From positions 75,044 through 139,043 of the forward strand of contig CAYHQQ010000004.1 in NCBI GenBank assembly GCA_964358855.1: DNA of 64,000 bases, read 5' to 3'. The translations under genes and the position numbers were made by a program. The notes under the pieces are model-generated. The model saw only the letters and a list, made by a program, of their open reading frames with translations. It did not search any database and had not been told where the DNA came from. The stretch is from UBA2396 sp038042175 (lineage in GTDB: Bacteria > Planctomycetota > Phycisphaerae > Phycisphaerales > UBA1924). Shown here in pieces: positions 17,394 to 26,668 of the stretch (its first letter is position 1; the number at the start of each line of letters is the position of its first letter).

Positions 17394-17834
17394 TCAGGTC
17401 TTGCCCAAGGGGCGAGCCCACAAGGCGTTTCCCGTCGTCACGCGACGCACGGCGTGCAGGATCGCGCTCGGATCGTCGTTCTTGGAGACGCATCCCCAGG
17501 CGCCGGCCTCCCTGGCCTGCTCCATGAACCCCGGGTCGTCGTGCCCGCTGTAGATGATCGTTCTGATTTCCGGGAACGCGGCGGCGAGCTCCGACATCGC
17601 GACCAGCGGGCTCTTTCCAGGCATCGTCGCGTCCAGCAGCACCACTTCGGGCAGGGGCGACATCCTCCGGACCTTCTCGACGAGATGGTCCGCCGAGGCA
17701 AGGCACCCCACGCACCGCATGGTCGGCTCGGTGTCGATCACCATCCTCATGACTTCGGTGATGTCCGCGTTGTCATCAACGCACAGCACGCGCGTGACAA
17801 GAGTTGAGCTCGAAGTGTCGGTTGGAAGTGCCAT
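17394..17834 (-). CDS. Stand-alone response-regulator receiver protein
   Basis: 146 residues, a single REC domain. The acidic pair is at D20/D21 (LCVDDNADI), the phospho-acceptor at D68 (VVLLDATMPG) and the conserved Lys is in CVSKND. No DNA-binding or output domain follows, so it probably works through a partner or a phosphorelay. It lies 46 bases downstream of the hybrid kinase gene on the same strand and is a natural partner for it. The threonine switch position reads YSGH, as in NarL-type receivers. Confidence 0.9.
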   Translation of the reverse strand: MALPTDTSSSTLVTRVLCVDDNADITEVMRMVIDTEPTMRCVGCLASADHLVEKVRRMSPLPEVVLLDATMPGKSPLVAMSELAAAFPEIRTIIYSGHDDPGFMEQAREAGAWGCVSKNDDPSAILHAVRRVTTGNALWARPLGKT

Positions 17835-17880
17835 GGGTCCGTCATTCTACGCACTCCACCCCAAGCGAAGAAAAGTGACA

Positions 17881-20556
17881 TTACATCCTGCTCTGCGTCG
17901 AGCCCATCATCCGCTCGAGCTCGTCGAAGTCGCACGGCTTGACCAGGTGTCCGTCGAAGCCCGCCTCCCGCGCCAACGTGATATCCGCGTCCTGCCCGTA
18001 GCCCGTGAGGGCGATGAGTTTCATCCGGGAGCGCGCGATGCCCTGGGCGGTAACCCCCGCCAGCGCAGGGGCGGCCCGCAATCGTCTGGCGACCTCGTAG
18101 CCGTCGAATCCCGGAAGGCCGATGTCCAGCAGCACGATGTCCGGTCGCCACTGCAGGGCGAGCGTCACCGCGTCGGGGCCTGTGTGAGCCCCGCGCACCG
18201 TGTACCCCTTGTGCCTCAGCGTTCCCGAGAGCATGGTCACCGAATCGACGTTGTCATCGACCACCAGCACGCGTGCCAAGTGCGGGGAATCTGCTGATCC
18301 CAGCCCCTCCACGCCAGCCGATTCCATCGCCGCAGCGGGGAGCGAGGTGGGGGTAGGGGTGGGGGTAGGGATCAGCGGGAGCGTCACGGTGAATTCGCTC
18401 CCCTTGCCGGGGCCGGCGCTGCGAGCCTCGATCGTGCCGTTGTGCAGCGTCACCAGCCGATGCGCCAGCGCCAGGCCGATGCCCAGCCCGCCCGCCGCAC
18501 GGTCGAGCGATCGATCGGCCTGGGTGAAAAGGTCGAATATGCGAGGAAGCAGTTCCTTGTCGAGCCCGACGCCGTTGTCGACCACCCGCAGCAGCGCGTG
18601 CGCCTCGCGGCGCTCGCAGCTCAGCGTGATGGTGCCCGCATCGGGCGTGTACTTTGCCGCGTTGTTGAGGAGATTGACCATGACCTCCTCCAGGCGCGCC
18701 GGATCCGCGTTCGCCCACAATGGGTCGGAGCACAGCTCGAGCGTCACCGACTGCTTGCGCTGCTCGAACAACGGCCCGACAGTCTGCAACGCGTGCTCGA
18801 GCACGCGCTTGAGGTCGACGCGCTGGAGGTCCAGCCGCACCCGCCCGCTCACCACTCGCGAGACCTCCAGGAGATCGCCCACGAGCTTGGTGAGATTGGC
18901 GACCTGCCGATCGATGATCTCGCGAGCCTGACGCTGAATCGCACTCTCGCCCGCGCTCGCGTGCTGGCGCAGGAGATACGAGGCGCTGCGGATGGGCGCC
19001 AGTGGGTTGCTCAGCTCGTGGCTGAGCATCGCCAGAAACTCGTCCTTGCGACGGGCCTGCTCGGCCAGCGAATGGGCCTGCTCCTTGATCTGCTGCTCCA
19101 TCGCGGCCCGCACCGTGATATCTCGCACGTTGCACTGGGCCAGCAGTCGCTCACCCTCGGAGTAGACGTTGCTCACAAACTCCACGTGCGTCGTCTCGCC
19201 GCCGGGTTTGTGGATCGGCAGGTGGTCGTAGCGCAGGTACCCGTTGTGCTGCAACTCGGCGAACGCGCCCCGGCTCGCTTTCTCGTCGGCGAACATCCCG
19301 ATCTCGTGGAGCTCCCTCCCCAGCAGGCTTGGGAGCTCGCGACCCAGAAGCCCCGACATGATGGCATTGGCGTCGATGATCTTGCCGGACTTGGCGTCCA
19401 GGATCAGGATGCCGTCCTTGGCCGACTGGAACAGACGCCGGTACCGGGTTTCGGAGGCGCGCAGCGCGCGCTGGGCCAGCACACGATCGGAAGTATCGAT
19501 GAAGTAACAGACCACGCCATAGCGCCCGTCGGGAAGAGCGATGCGATGGAGCTTCCAGTCGTAGTACTCGCGCTCCCCGATGTCCCGACGCAGCTCGGAG
19601 AAATCGGGGGCCGAGTACGCCTCCCCGGTCTCAAGGGTGTGCCGGAACCGGGCGACGACGTCGTCGGCGGTCGCCTGCGGCCACAGAACGTGGATGACCC
19701 GCTCAAACTCGCTGCCGATGAGCCCCTCGATGCTCCCAAAGATCGGGCGGGCCTTGGCGCTCACCAGCCGGATTCTCAGGTCCGCGTCGACCAGGTACAT
19801 GCCCACCGGCGAGGCATCAAAGAGTGTTTCGAACCGGGCGTTGGACTCGCGAACCAGCGCGTCCCCCTTGCGCGCGAGTTCCGCCAGCTCGTGCTGCCTG
19901 ATCGATGAGACCAGCAGCGCGCCGTTGAGCTCGTGCAGGGCTTGGGAGGATTCATGTCGTTCGTGGTCTTGCTCTCGAAGCGCCTCGAGCTGATGGTCAA
20001 CGCGATACGCCGCCGCCGCGAACGCGCTCAGGCTCTGGAGCATCCGCAGGTCCTCGCGGTCGAACCGGCGAAGCACGGGGCGATCCGCGTGGGTGATCGC
20101 CCAGATCGTGCCCACGCCCTTTCCTGCGACGTGGAACGGAACCAGGAGGGCCTCGTCCACCCGCGGCGACACGTCCTCAAAGCACCGATAGCGCCGCTCG
20201 AACTGGCCGAGCAGCATCGGCTCATCGCGGTCCAGCACGTCGCCGCACGGAGCGAGCTCCAGGGGAATGTCACGTCCCAGCTGAGGGCCCCACTCGCCGG
20301 CGACGCCCGCCCAGTGGAATCGGGTTCCATCGCTGCTGACAAGGCTGACAACGCAAGAACCGCACCCAAGGACCGACAGGATCGTGTCGGCCAAGGTCTG
20401 CAGGACCGCTTGCGGCGAATCGGCGAGCGTGCGGGTCAAGTTCGCCAGAGCGGCGTTCTCCGACGCAAGGTCGGGCGGCCGCGCTGGTCTGAGCCCGAGC
20501 TCCTCGGTACACACGACCGATTCGAGCGGGAGCCGGGATGCCTGGGTGCTATCCAT
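17881..20556 (-). CDS. Hybrid sensor histidine kinase (GAF-PAS-PAS-HisKA-HATPase-REC)
   Basis: 891 residues, cytoplasmic by sequence (no membrane segments). A GAF-like domain occupies about 40-185, two PAS domains about 240-360 and 370-485. The HisKA helix has the phospho-His H513 (AMLSHELSNPLAPI). The ATPase has the N box (VNLLNNAAKY), G1 (DNGVGLD) and G2 (GGLGIGLALAHRL). A Thr/Pro-repeat linker near 730 leads to a C-terminal REC domain with D811 (IVLLDIGLPGFDG) and K873 (HLVKP). Its start overlaps the end of the KaiC-like gene by 8 bases, so the two are translationally coupled. It probably senses an internal or soluble signal and relays phosphate through its own receiver. Confidence 0.93.
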   Translation of the reverse strand: MDSTQASRLPLESVVCTEELGLRPARPPDLASENAALANLTRTLADSPQAVLQTLADTILSVLGCGSCVVSLVSSDGTRFHWAGVAGEWGPQLGRDIPLELAPCGDVLDRDEPMLLGQFERRYRCFEDVSPRVDEALLVPFHVAGKGVGTIWAITHADRPVLRRFDREDLRMLQSLSAFAAAAYRVDHQLEALREQDHERHESSQALHELNGALLVSSIRQHELAELARKGDALVRESNARFETLFDASPVGMYLVDADLRIRLVSAKARPIFGSIEGLIGSEFERVIHVLWPQATADDVVARFRHTLETGEAYSAPDFSELRRDIGEREYYDWKLHRIALPDGRYGVVCYFIDTSDRVLAQRALRASETRYRRLFQSAKDGILILDAKSGKIIDANAIMSGLLGRELPSLLGRELHEIGMFADEKASRGAFAELQHNGYLRYDHLPIHKPGGETTHVEFVSNVYSEGERLLAQCNVRDITVRAAMEQQIKEQAHSLAEQARRKDEFLAMLSHELSNPLAPIRSASYLLRQHASAGESAIQRQAREIIDRQVANLTKLVGDLLEVSRVVSGRVRLDLQRVDLKRVLEHALQTVGPLFEQRKQSVTLELCSDPLWANADPARLEEVMVNLLNNAAKYTPDAGTITLSCERREAHALLRVVDNGVGLDKELLPRIFDLFTQADRSLDRAAGGLGIGLALAHRLVTLHNGTIEARSAGPGKGSEFTVTLPLIPTPTPTPTSLPAAAMESAGVEGLGSADSPHLARVLVVDDNVDSVTMLSGTLRHKGYTVRGAHTGPDAVTLALQWRPDIVLLDIGLPGFDGYEVARRLRAAPALAGVTAQGIARSRMKLIALTGYGQDADITLAREAGFDGHLVKPCDFDELERMMGSTQSRM

Positions 20557-22198
20557 TGCGCCGCTTCACCGGGGCCCTTGCATTGGAAGTTCTGACCTTG
20601 GAAGTCCCGCCCTTTGGAGTCCTGAGCTTGGTGGACGTGGCCGAAGGAAGGGCTCTGGGTGAGTTGTGTGGAGGGAGAAGCCCGGGGGCGCCGTCGGATT
20701 GCGGCGACCACGGCCCGGGGATGCCGCTGGTGAGCGCCTGGTACCCGCGCAGGGGCGTGCCCATGACCACGCCCTTGGACGTGATCTCATACTCGCACAT
20801 GTCGATGCTATGCGGGCTCCGCCGCATCTTGACCACAAGCAGCATCTTGCGGAGCTGCCCGTTGATCGAGACGTAGCGAAGCCGGATGATGTCGTCGGCA
20901 AGAAACGAGACCGTGAAGTTGCTCAGGTTCATCGACGTGAAGTCCTCGACGACCTCGACGGTCGTGATGATCGTCACGCCCATGCGGGTCAGCGCCGCGA
21001 TCATCCGGTAGAGCGACTCGCGGAAGTCGGTGCGGAAGCCCGGAGCCAGTGCGAGCTCGAAGCCCACCAGCGAGTCGATCACCAGCCGCTTGCACCCGAT
21101 CTTCTTGACCATGTTGATGATCTCGTAGACCGTCTCATCGACGGAGAGATCGAGCGGACGCAAGTAGATGAGGCTGAGCTTGCCCTCTTTCTGGGGCGTC
21201 TGGAAGTCGAAGCCCAGCGTGGCGGCCCGTTGCACGTACTCGGCGGGCAGTTCCTCGAACATCGCAAGGATCGCCGGCTCGCCCTTGCGCAGGCCCTCGG
21301 CGATGAAGTGGGAGCCGATCAGCGACTTGCCCGCGCCCGACGGCCCGGCGAGGATCAGGCTGTCGCCCTCGGGGATCCCGCCTCCCAGCATCGCGTCCAG
21401 CCCGACTACTCCCGTGGACAGTCGCCGGGTTCCCCGGACGCGTCTGGCCTCGGGCGCGAGCCCGAAGGTGCGAGGGAACGTCTGCAGGCCGTTGTCGGTG
21501 ATGCGGAAGGTGTGCAGGCCGCTGACCGACTCCTGGCCCCGGAGCTTCATGATCTGCATCTTGCGGACGATGGAGTTCCGCTCGATGCTCTGGTAGAGCC
21601 AGATGAGCCCGTCGGCGACGGTGAAGACGGGGTTGTCGCGCAGCTCTCCTTCAACGTACTCGCCGATGAGGAAGGTGGTGGCCTGCCAGCTGGTGAGGTG
21701 GAGCGCCAGGCGCTGGATGAATCCCTGAAGCTCAACCTCACTGGAGCTGCCTTGTGCCTTGCGCACGACGGTTCGGAACGAGTCGACGATGACGATGCTC
21801 GCGTTGGACGACTCGACCTCCTTGATGATGGTGTCCAGCACGGCGCCAAGGTCGTTGTCCAGCACGACCTGGCTGAGGTTGATGAAGCGGATCGCGCCGT
21901 TGAGCCTTGCGTCGTCGAAGAACGAGTACTGCTGCTGGTAGCGGAGCATCTTGATGGCCGGTTCGCCCAGCACCGTAAAGTAGATCGCCGGCCTCTCCGG
22001 TGTCGCGTTGGCGAACATGATCTGGTGCGCCAGCGTGGTCTTGCCGCATCCGGGCGCGCCGGCGATGATGTTGAACGAGTACTCGGGCAGGCCGCCCCCC
22101 AGGATCTCGTCCAGCCCCGGCACGCCCGTGGGCAACTGGCGGATCTTCACCCGATTCCTTGGACGGACCTGGCCCTGATCCCCTGCTTTGATGCTCAT
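20549..22198 (-). CDS. KaiC-like tandem RecA-type ATPase
   Basis: 549 residues with two KaiC/RecA domains. CI-like: Walker A GAPGCGKTT (47-55) and Walker B IVIVDSFR. CII-like: Walker A GPSGAGKS (285-292), catalytic Glu pair FEELP (315-316) and Walker B LVIDSLVG. The first domain has VLGEP where a Glu pair is usual, so hydrolysis there may be weaker. The C-terminal 50 residues are Ser/Thr/Arg/Pro-rich with a repeated KxRTxK pattern. The start ATG shares one base with the preceding stop (TGATG). No KaiA or KaiB is present in the window, so this is a non-clock KaiC-like signal transducer, probably acting with the coupled histidine kinase. Confidence 0.92.
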   Translation of the reverse strand: MSIKAGDQGQVRPRNRVKIRQLPTGVPGLDEILGGGLPEYSFNIIAGAPGCGKTTLAHQIMFANATPERPAIYFTVLGEPAIKMLRYQQQYSFFDDARLNGAIRFINLSQVVLDNDLGAVLDTIIKEVESSNASIVIVDSFRTVVRKAQGSSSEVELQGFIQRLALHLTSWQATTFLIGEYVEGELRDNPVFTVADGLIWLYQSIERNSIVRKMQIMKLRGQESVSGLHTFRITDNGLQTFPRTFGLAPEARRVRGTRRLSTGVVGLDAMLGGGIPEGDSLILAGPSGAGKSLIGSHFIAEGLRKGEPAILAMFEELPAEYVQRAATLGFDFQTPQKEGKLSLIYLRPLDLSVDETVYEIINMVKKIGCKRLVIDSLVGFELALAPGFRTDFRESLYRMIAALTRMGVTIITTVEVVEDFTSMNLSNFTVSFLADDIIRLRYVSINGQLRKMLLVVKMRRSPHSIDMCEYEITSKGVVMGTPLRGYQALTSGIPGPWSPQSDGAPGLLPPHNSPRALPSATSTKLRTPKGGTSKVRTSNARAPVKRRNG

Positions 22199-22617
22199 CA
22201 ATCGTCCTCGATTCTAGATAGCGGTCCGTCCAACGACTCGTTCGGCCAGGCATCACGCACCAGTCTCATCGTGAAAGGCTCGCCGATGAAGGTGATCAGT
22301 AACTCGAGCACTTGGGCCGTGATCGCCACCGCCGCATCCATGCCGATGTCCGGCTGGAAAGCGACGTCCTCCAATCCCTCGAGGCGACCGGTGGTCGACA
22401 CCCGCACGACTCTCAGCGCCGGCACCTCCGCGCTCGCCAGCACCATCGCCCTGCGCAGCAGCGAGGTGAAGCCATCGGCGCCGGCGAACCTGGTCAGGGC
22501 CACGCGCAGCCGCTCGCTCACCAGCACCACCTGGGGAATGTTCGTGTGAGCCTCGGTCTGGCTCGCGGCGAGGAGTTTCCTGGCCAGCTTGCGTGTGGAT
22601 AGGGACGGTTTGTCCAT
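22198..22617 (-). CDS. Small protein coupled to the KaiC-like gene
   Basis: 139 residues, no signal peptide or membrane helix. It shows an alternating helical and beta pattern: IPQVVLVSERLRVALTRFAG, then PALRVVRVSTTGRLEGLEDV, then VLELLITFIGEPFTMRLVRD. It is not KaiB: length and pattern differ from the thioredoxin-like fold. AGGAAT precedes the ATG, and its stop overlaps the KaiC-like start by one base. The tight coupling predicts that the two products act together. Family not recognised. Confidence 0.75.
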   Translation of the reverse strand: MDKPSLSTRKLARKLLAASQTEAHTNIPQVVLVSERLRVALTRFAGADGFTSLLRRAMVLASAEVPALRVVRVSTTGRLEGLEDVAFQPDIGMDAAVAITAQVLELLITFIGEPFTMRLVRDAWPNESLDGPLSRIEDD

Positions 22618-22726
22618 GCAGATTCCTGGAGCTTATCAGATCACGTGCGGACCGTCGTGAGCGATTGTACACAACTCCCGTGTGCGGGCGGTCGAATCGC
22701 CGGATGTTGGCGAGCATGAGTCGGGC

Positions 22727-23608
22727 TCAGGCCTGCGCCAGCCCTTCGCGGATGGCAAATCGCATGAGGTCGGCCCGGGCGGGAATCCCCAGCTTCTTCA
22801 TCATCCGATCCTGGTGCCCGTCGACTGTCTTGACGCTGCGGCACAGCTGCGCCGCGATCTGCACCCGCGAGAGCCCCTTGCCGATCAGCCGAAGGATCTC
22901 CGCCTCCCGTGCGGTCAGAGAGGACAGCAGTGTCATCGGCGCGCCGTCGGCCATGAGCGACAGCTCGGTGGTGCACTCGCCGCTCTTGCTCCCGCCGCCG
23001 TGGTCTGTCCCCGGCGGGCGACAGCGATCACGGACCTTGGGCCCCAGCAGATAGGTGCCCGTCTGGCTCCGCATCACCTCGTGGATGCCGCTGACAATGT
23101 CCTCGAGCTCGTCGGACTTGGAGAAGTACGCCGAGACGCCCGCCGCAAAGGAGGCGGAGATGTACGCGTCGCGGATGTGGGCGCTGAGCATGACCACGCG
23201 AATCTCCGGGTGCGCCCGCTTGAGGCGGTCGGCCATCTCAAACGCGTCGGGGCCCGGCATCTCGATGTCCAGCAGCACCAGATCCGGACGAAGCCGCTCC
23301 ACCTCGTCGACCAGCCGCGCCGCCGTGGCCAGCCGTCCGATGATCTCGATCCCCCCGTTGATGGCGAACTGCGCCCTCAGGCCCTCGACCAGAATGGCGT
23401 GGTCGTCGACGCACAACACGCGGATGGCGTGAGAGGCCACCTTGCCCGAGCCGCCCGCCGCACCTGCGCGACCATCCCGAATGGACCTGTTGGCGGAAGT
23501 GGGGGAGGCGTTCCCCGCGCGGGAGGATCTCTCGCGGTCGGGGACCTGGCCGCGGGATGCCAAAGACGCGGACTCATTGACGCTCGAGCTGGTCTGCTGA
23601 CGATTCAT
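22727..23608 (-). CDS. NarL/LuxR-type response regulator
   Basis: 293 residues from the ATG at 23608, which has AAGGAGG seven bases upstream and overlaps the kinase stop by four bases (ATGA). A 60-residue Ser/Arg/Gly-rich N-terminal extension precedes the receiver (LCVDDHAIL, phospho-acceptor D114 in LVLLDIEMPGPDAF). The C-terminal LuxR-type HTH lies at about 225-290 (LTAREAEILRLIGKGLSRVQ, then SVKTVDGHQDRMMKKLGI). It is the DNA-binding output of the kinase encoded immediately upstream. The disordered N-terminal extension is unusual for NarL proteins. Confidence 0.92.
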   Translation of the reverse strand: MNRQQTSSSVNESASLASRGQVPDRERSSRAGNASPTSANRSIRDGRAGAAGGSGKVASHAIRVLCVDDHAILVEGLRAQFAINGGIEIIGRLATAARLVDEVERLRPDLVLLDIEMPGPDAFEMADRLKRAHPEIRVVMLSAHIRDAYISASFAAGVSAYFSKSDELEDIVSGIHEVMRSQTGTYLLGPKVRDRCRPPGTDHGGGSKSGECTTELSLMADGAPMTLLSSLTAREAEILRLIGKGLSRVQIAAQLCRSVKTVDGHQDRMMKKLGIPARADLMRFAIREGLAQA

Positions 23609-25224
23609 GTGCCTGCCTCCTTGATGCCATTTCTGTGTCCATTGTTTCCCCCGACGATCGCCTGACCCAGAATGTGGCGGATCGCCCCGAAGTCGTCTGG
23701 TGGGTCGATGACCGTCGCGCCGATCGCGGACCACCTGGGTCGTGCGGCCTTGGGCGGCGGGCCAAGCAGGACCACCATCCGCCCTTTGCCGCCGGCTCGC
23801 CCCTTGTGCCAGCGCGAGGCCTCCGCAAGAGCCTTCTGGTTTGGTTCGGTGATCCAGAGGTCCGCTTTCCCAGGCCCGCCCGCGCTCGCCGGCAGCACGC
23901 CGACCCCGGCCCCGATAAGGACCTGCGAGATGAGCGTGGCGATCCGATGATCGCGGACCGAGACCGCTGCCGATTGGGTGCTTGCGCCCGACCGCCCGGG
24001 ACGCGCGGCACTCCGTGTCGTGGGCAGGATCAGCATGGCGGTGGTGCCCCGCCCGGGCTCGCTCTTGAGCTCGAGGTTCCCGCCCGCCCGCACAGCGATC
24101 TTTCTCGCCAGAGGCAGGCCCAGGCCCGTTCCCATGCTCCGCGACTTGGTGGTGAAGAAAAGGTCGAAGGCCCGGCGCTGGATCACCGGTGACATGCCAC
24201 GCCCTGAGTCAGAAACGCTGAGCTTGACCATGCTCCCGCGGTCGACCTTGCACGCCCGCAGACGCACGCTCGCGTTCTTGCGCCCCTCGGGAATCGCCTC
24301 GCCCGCGTTGATGATCAGATTGAGGATCGCCTGGGTGAGCCAGTGCGGCGCGATCCGCAGCGCCGGCAGCCCGGCCGGCAGCGACGCCAGCACCTTGACG
24401 TGCCGGGGCACCGCCTTGCGCAGCAGGGCGCCCACCTGGCTCCACCACTGCGCCACGTCGGTCGCGCCATCGCCATCGGAGGCCGGGCTCTGTGCCTGAG
24501 GGTCCAGGGCGAGGAAGTGCAGCCCGTCGCTCAGGTGCTGCAGATACGTCACCGACTTGCGCACCGCCATCAGATGCGCGAGGGCGGGGGCGGAGAGCCC
24601 CGCGTGCTCCAGCGCGTTGAGCCGGGCGCGAATGGGCAGCAGCACGTTGTTCATGTCGTGCCCGAGGCCCGCCGTCAGCGTCCCCAGCGAGGCCAGCCGG
24701 TCGGCCAGCTGCAGGCGCAGGTTGGCGGTGGCCAGCGCTCTGGTCTGTTCGGCGATGAGCCGGTGGAGCCGCCCGTGCTCGTCCTCCGAATCGGGGCCGA
24801 CGTCGATCTTGCGGCTGACATCGCGGATAATGCCGATGAAGAACGGGGCAGACTGCGCCGGAAGGTCGGCCCGCGAGATCGAGAGCTCGATCTGGATGCC
24901 CGTTCCGTCCTTGCGAAGCGCGTCGAAGCGACGCGTGCGTTGAAGCGCCGCGGCCTTGTCCGCGGTCCGGTAGCGGTCCAGGTACCGGTCCAGTGCCGAT
25001 CGACGCGGCTCGGGAATGAGCATCTTGAGGTTTCGCCCAAGCAACTCCGTCGACGTCCAGCCGAATATCTGCTCGACCGAATCGCTCGCGGACTGAATGA
25101 TCCCGCCCGCGTCCATGGTGATGATCGGATCGAGCATGCGGGGAGTCATCGCTCCATTGCGGGTCCCCTTGCCCGCGGGCACGGCAGCTGTCGAGGGCTT
25201 TGGCGACCTGATTGGGGCGGGCAT
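23605..25224 (-). CDS. PAS-domain histidine kinase with a degenerate receiver-like tail
   Basis: About 539 residues from the ATG at 25224; the frame is open to 25314 and the exact start is uncertain. A PAS domain lies at about 30-145 (MDAGGIIQSASDSVEQIFGW). The kinase core is of the NtrB-like type: phospho-His in GLGHDMNNVLLPIRARL, N box ILNLIINAGEAI, G1 DSGRGM, and GTGLGLPLARKIA. A C-terminal segment after about residue 425 has the alternating pattern of a receiver domain but no visible phospho-acceptor Asp, so it may be a pseudo-receiver. It is four-base coupled to the NarL-type regulator downstream and forms a two-component pair with it. Confidence 0.88.
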   Translation of the reverse strand: MPAPIRSPKPSTAAVPAGKGTRNGAMTPRMLDPIITMDAGGIIQSASDSVEQIFGWTSTELLGRNLKMLIPEPRRSALDRYLDRYRTADKAAALQRTRRFDALRKDGTGIQIELSISRADLPAQSAPFFIGIIRDVSRKIDVGPDSEDEHGRLHRLIAEQTRALATANLRLQLADRLASLGTLTAGLGHDMNNVLLPIRARLNALEHAGLSAPALAHLMAVRKSVTYLQHLSDGLHFLALDPQAQSPASDGDGATDVAQWWSQVGALLRKAVPRHVKVLASLPAGLPALRIAPHWLTQAILNLIINAGEAIPEGRKNASVRLRACKVDRGSMVKLSVSDSGRGMSPVIQRRAFDLFFTTKSRSMGTGLGLPLARKIAVRAGGNLELKSEPGRGTTAMLILPTTRSAARPGRSGASTQSAAVSVRDHRIATLISQVLIGAGVGVLPASAGGPGKADLWITEPNQKALAEASRWHKGRAGGKGRMVVLLGPPPKAARPRWSAIGATVIDPPDDFGAIRHILGQAIVGGNNGHRNGIKEAGT

Positions 25225-25660
25225 GAGTAAGTGTACTACCCCCCGCATTGGCCCGGCCGAACCGCTGAACTCGCGTCCAAGATAGGGGAAGTTTCCCGGT
25301 GACTCCGCGCCCATCGCCAGCTCGATGCTCCCAGCCCAAAGCGCGGCCCGAATGCGATGGTCGCCACCGACGGGTCCGGATTGACCGTCGCGGCGAAGCC
25401 ATAGTCATTGGCGACGTTGAGGGTGAGCGGGTCCACGGGCACCGCGATCTGGCCCGGAGCGAACCGGTCTTGTTCAGGAACTGGAGGGTGGAATGGTTGC
25501 TCAGGCTCTTGCTCGCACGATCTCCACGCGAAGGTGGGTGCGACGGCGCGATCGCGCGTGATCCGGGATCCACTCGCCGACATCAGTCACGCCATGCGTT
25601 GTGGAAGCACACCGCTCCCGGCGCCGGGTGCGCGCTTGGTCGGGGTTCGAGCGGTCCGGA
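25225..25660. other. 436-bp gap without a recognised gene
   Basis: No frame gives a convincing protein. A minus-strand stretch around 25300-25450 reads somewhat protein-like (LTLNVANDYGFAATVNPDPS) but lacks a ribosome site and matches nothing I recognise. It could be an old remnant. Promoters for the kinase-regulator pair should lie at the left side of this gap. Confidence 0.4.
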
Positions 25661-25879
25661 TCAACCGCTCTTCTTACCGCCGCCCACAAGGACCATGAGC
25701 GCGCCCAGCAGGGCGACGCCGATCCCCCCGACGATGTACCACGTCGTGGCCTGCGTGAATCTGCCCGTGAACGTGTTGCTCACCTGATCGGCGACTGAGT
25801 GCGAGGAGTTGTTCCCCACCACGATCAGGACCACCCCGACGACGACGAGCACGATTCCGACGAGACGATTGCCATTCAT
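25661..25879 (-). CDS. DUF3185-type small membrane protein (copy 1)
   Basis: 72 residues with two membrane helices (LVGIVLVVVGVVLIVVGN and WYIVGGIGVALLGALMVLVG) and the linker SVADQVSNTFTGRFTQATTW, which matches the DUF3185 pattern well. These tiny inner-membrane proteins have no known biochemical role and often occur in stress-response islands. A second copy lies at 28675-28902. Confidence 0.85.
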   Translation of the reverse strand: MNGNRLVGIVLVVVGVVLIVVGNNSSHSVADQVSNTFTGRFTQATTWYIVGGIGVALLGALMVLVGGGKKSG

Positions 25880-25927
25880 GTGTGAGCTCCGGACTGGATG
25901 CCTGTATCGGGTGCGACCAGTGAGAAT

Positions 25928-26623
25928 CTATGGACGCGTCGGCGCGTCCGAGGCGATCTCCAGGAAGCACTCCCGCGCCTTGGCGACCAGCTGCTGCTGG
26001 GACAGGTGATGCTCGTCCACGACCATGGACCCGACGACCCTGGCCGCCAGCTCCTTGTGGTGGAGCGTGAGCTCGGACAGCAGTTGATCCATCGCGCTGC
26101 TGGCGCCCGTGCCGCCGCCAAAGACCAGGATCGCGTCGGCGGCGCGCAAAGCTTTGGCGATCGCCACGTAGTAACTCCGCTGCTCGGGCCTGCGCTGTCC
26201 GTTGGAGTCGTTCTCGACGTAGTGCAGGTGGCGACCGGTGCCCTCAGGGTCGTACGCCACGATGCGCTCGGGCGCGAGCCCCCTGGGCTCGGTCACAAAG
26301 ATCCGCGCCTGGCGATGATCGATCACGACGAGCAGATTGACGCCGCACACCGCGGGCGGCGTCGGTTCCTCGTCCGATCGTTCGAGAAAGGCGCGGAGTT
26401 CCTTGAGCTCCTCCAGGGTGTCCACGTCCTTGTGCCGGTCGGGGTGCAGGAGGAGGGTCTGCCCGTTGCGCGTGACGCGGAAGTTGCCGTCGGATTCCTC
26501 GACGACCTTCCCCAGAGCACCCAGCATCGAGCGCACGTCCCGCCATTGCAGGTTGTGCGCTGCGGGATGGCGCAGGATCGCGTCGTAAGTGCCCTGATGC
26601 GCGTGTGACAGGCCAATCTTCAT
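25928..26623 (-). CDS. eRF1-domain-like protein (host-attachment or ribosome-rescue-like)
   Basis: 231 residues, soluble. The N-terminal 75 residues are Arg/His-rich with an acidic helix (MLGALGKVVEESDGNF). The remainder has the alpha/beta pattern of eRF1 domain 2/3-like proteins (LLVVIDHRQARIFVTEP, HHKELAARVVGSMVVDEHHL, LVAKARECF). Similar proteins are found next to small stress membrane proteins and are annotated loosely as host-attachment or translational-associated factors. No GGQ motif is visible. The family is a moderately confident call; function unknown. Confidence 0.65.
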   Translation of the reverse strand: MKIGLSHAHQGTYDAILRHPAAHNLQWRDVRSMLGALGKVVEESDGNFRVTRNGQTLLLHPDRHKDVDTLEELKELRAFLERSDEEPTPPAVCGVNLLVVIDHRQARIFVTEPRGLAPERIVAYDPEGTGRHLHYVENDSNGQRRPEQRSYYVAIAKALRAADAILVFGGGTGASSAMDQLLSELTLHHKELAARVVGSMVVDEHHLSQQQLVAKARECFLEIASDAPTRP

Positions 26624-26668
26624 GCCCAGTTCCTTTATCCGCAGATCGCCGGTCGTGGGCGACAGGCG

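Noticed and set aside
18442..19908. Plus-strand frame over the hybrid kinase
   Set aside because: Antisense to GAF, PAS and HisKA motifs; composition typical of a shadow frame.
20666..22549. Plus-strand frame opposite the KaiC-like gene
   Set aside because: The KaiC-like frame has both Walker sites and overlaps its neighbours as an operon would; the opposite frame has no motif.
22198..22617. Possible KaiB next to the KaiC-like gene
   Set aside because: At 139 residues and with a different strand/helix order it does not resemble the thioredoxin-like KaiB, so it was left as unknown.
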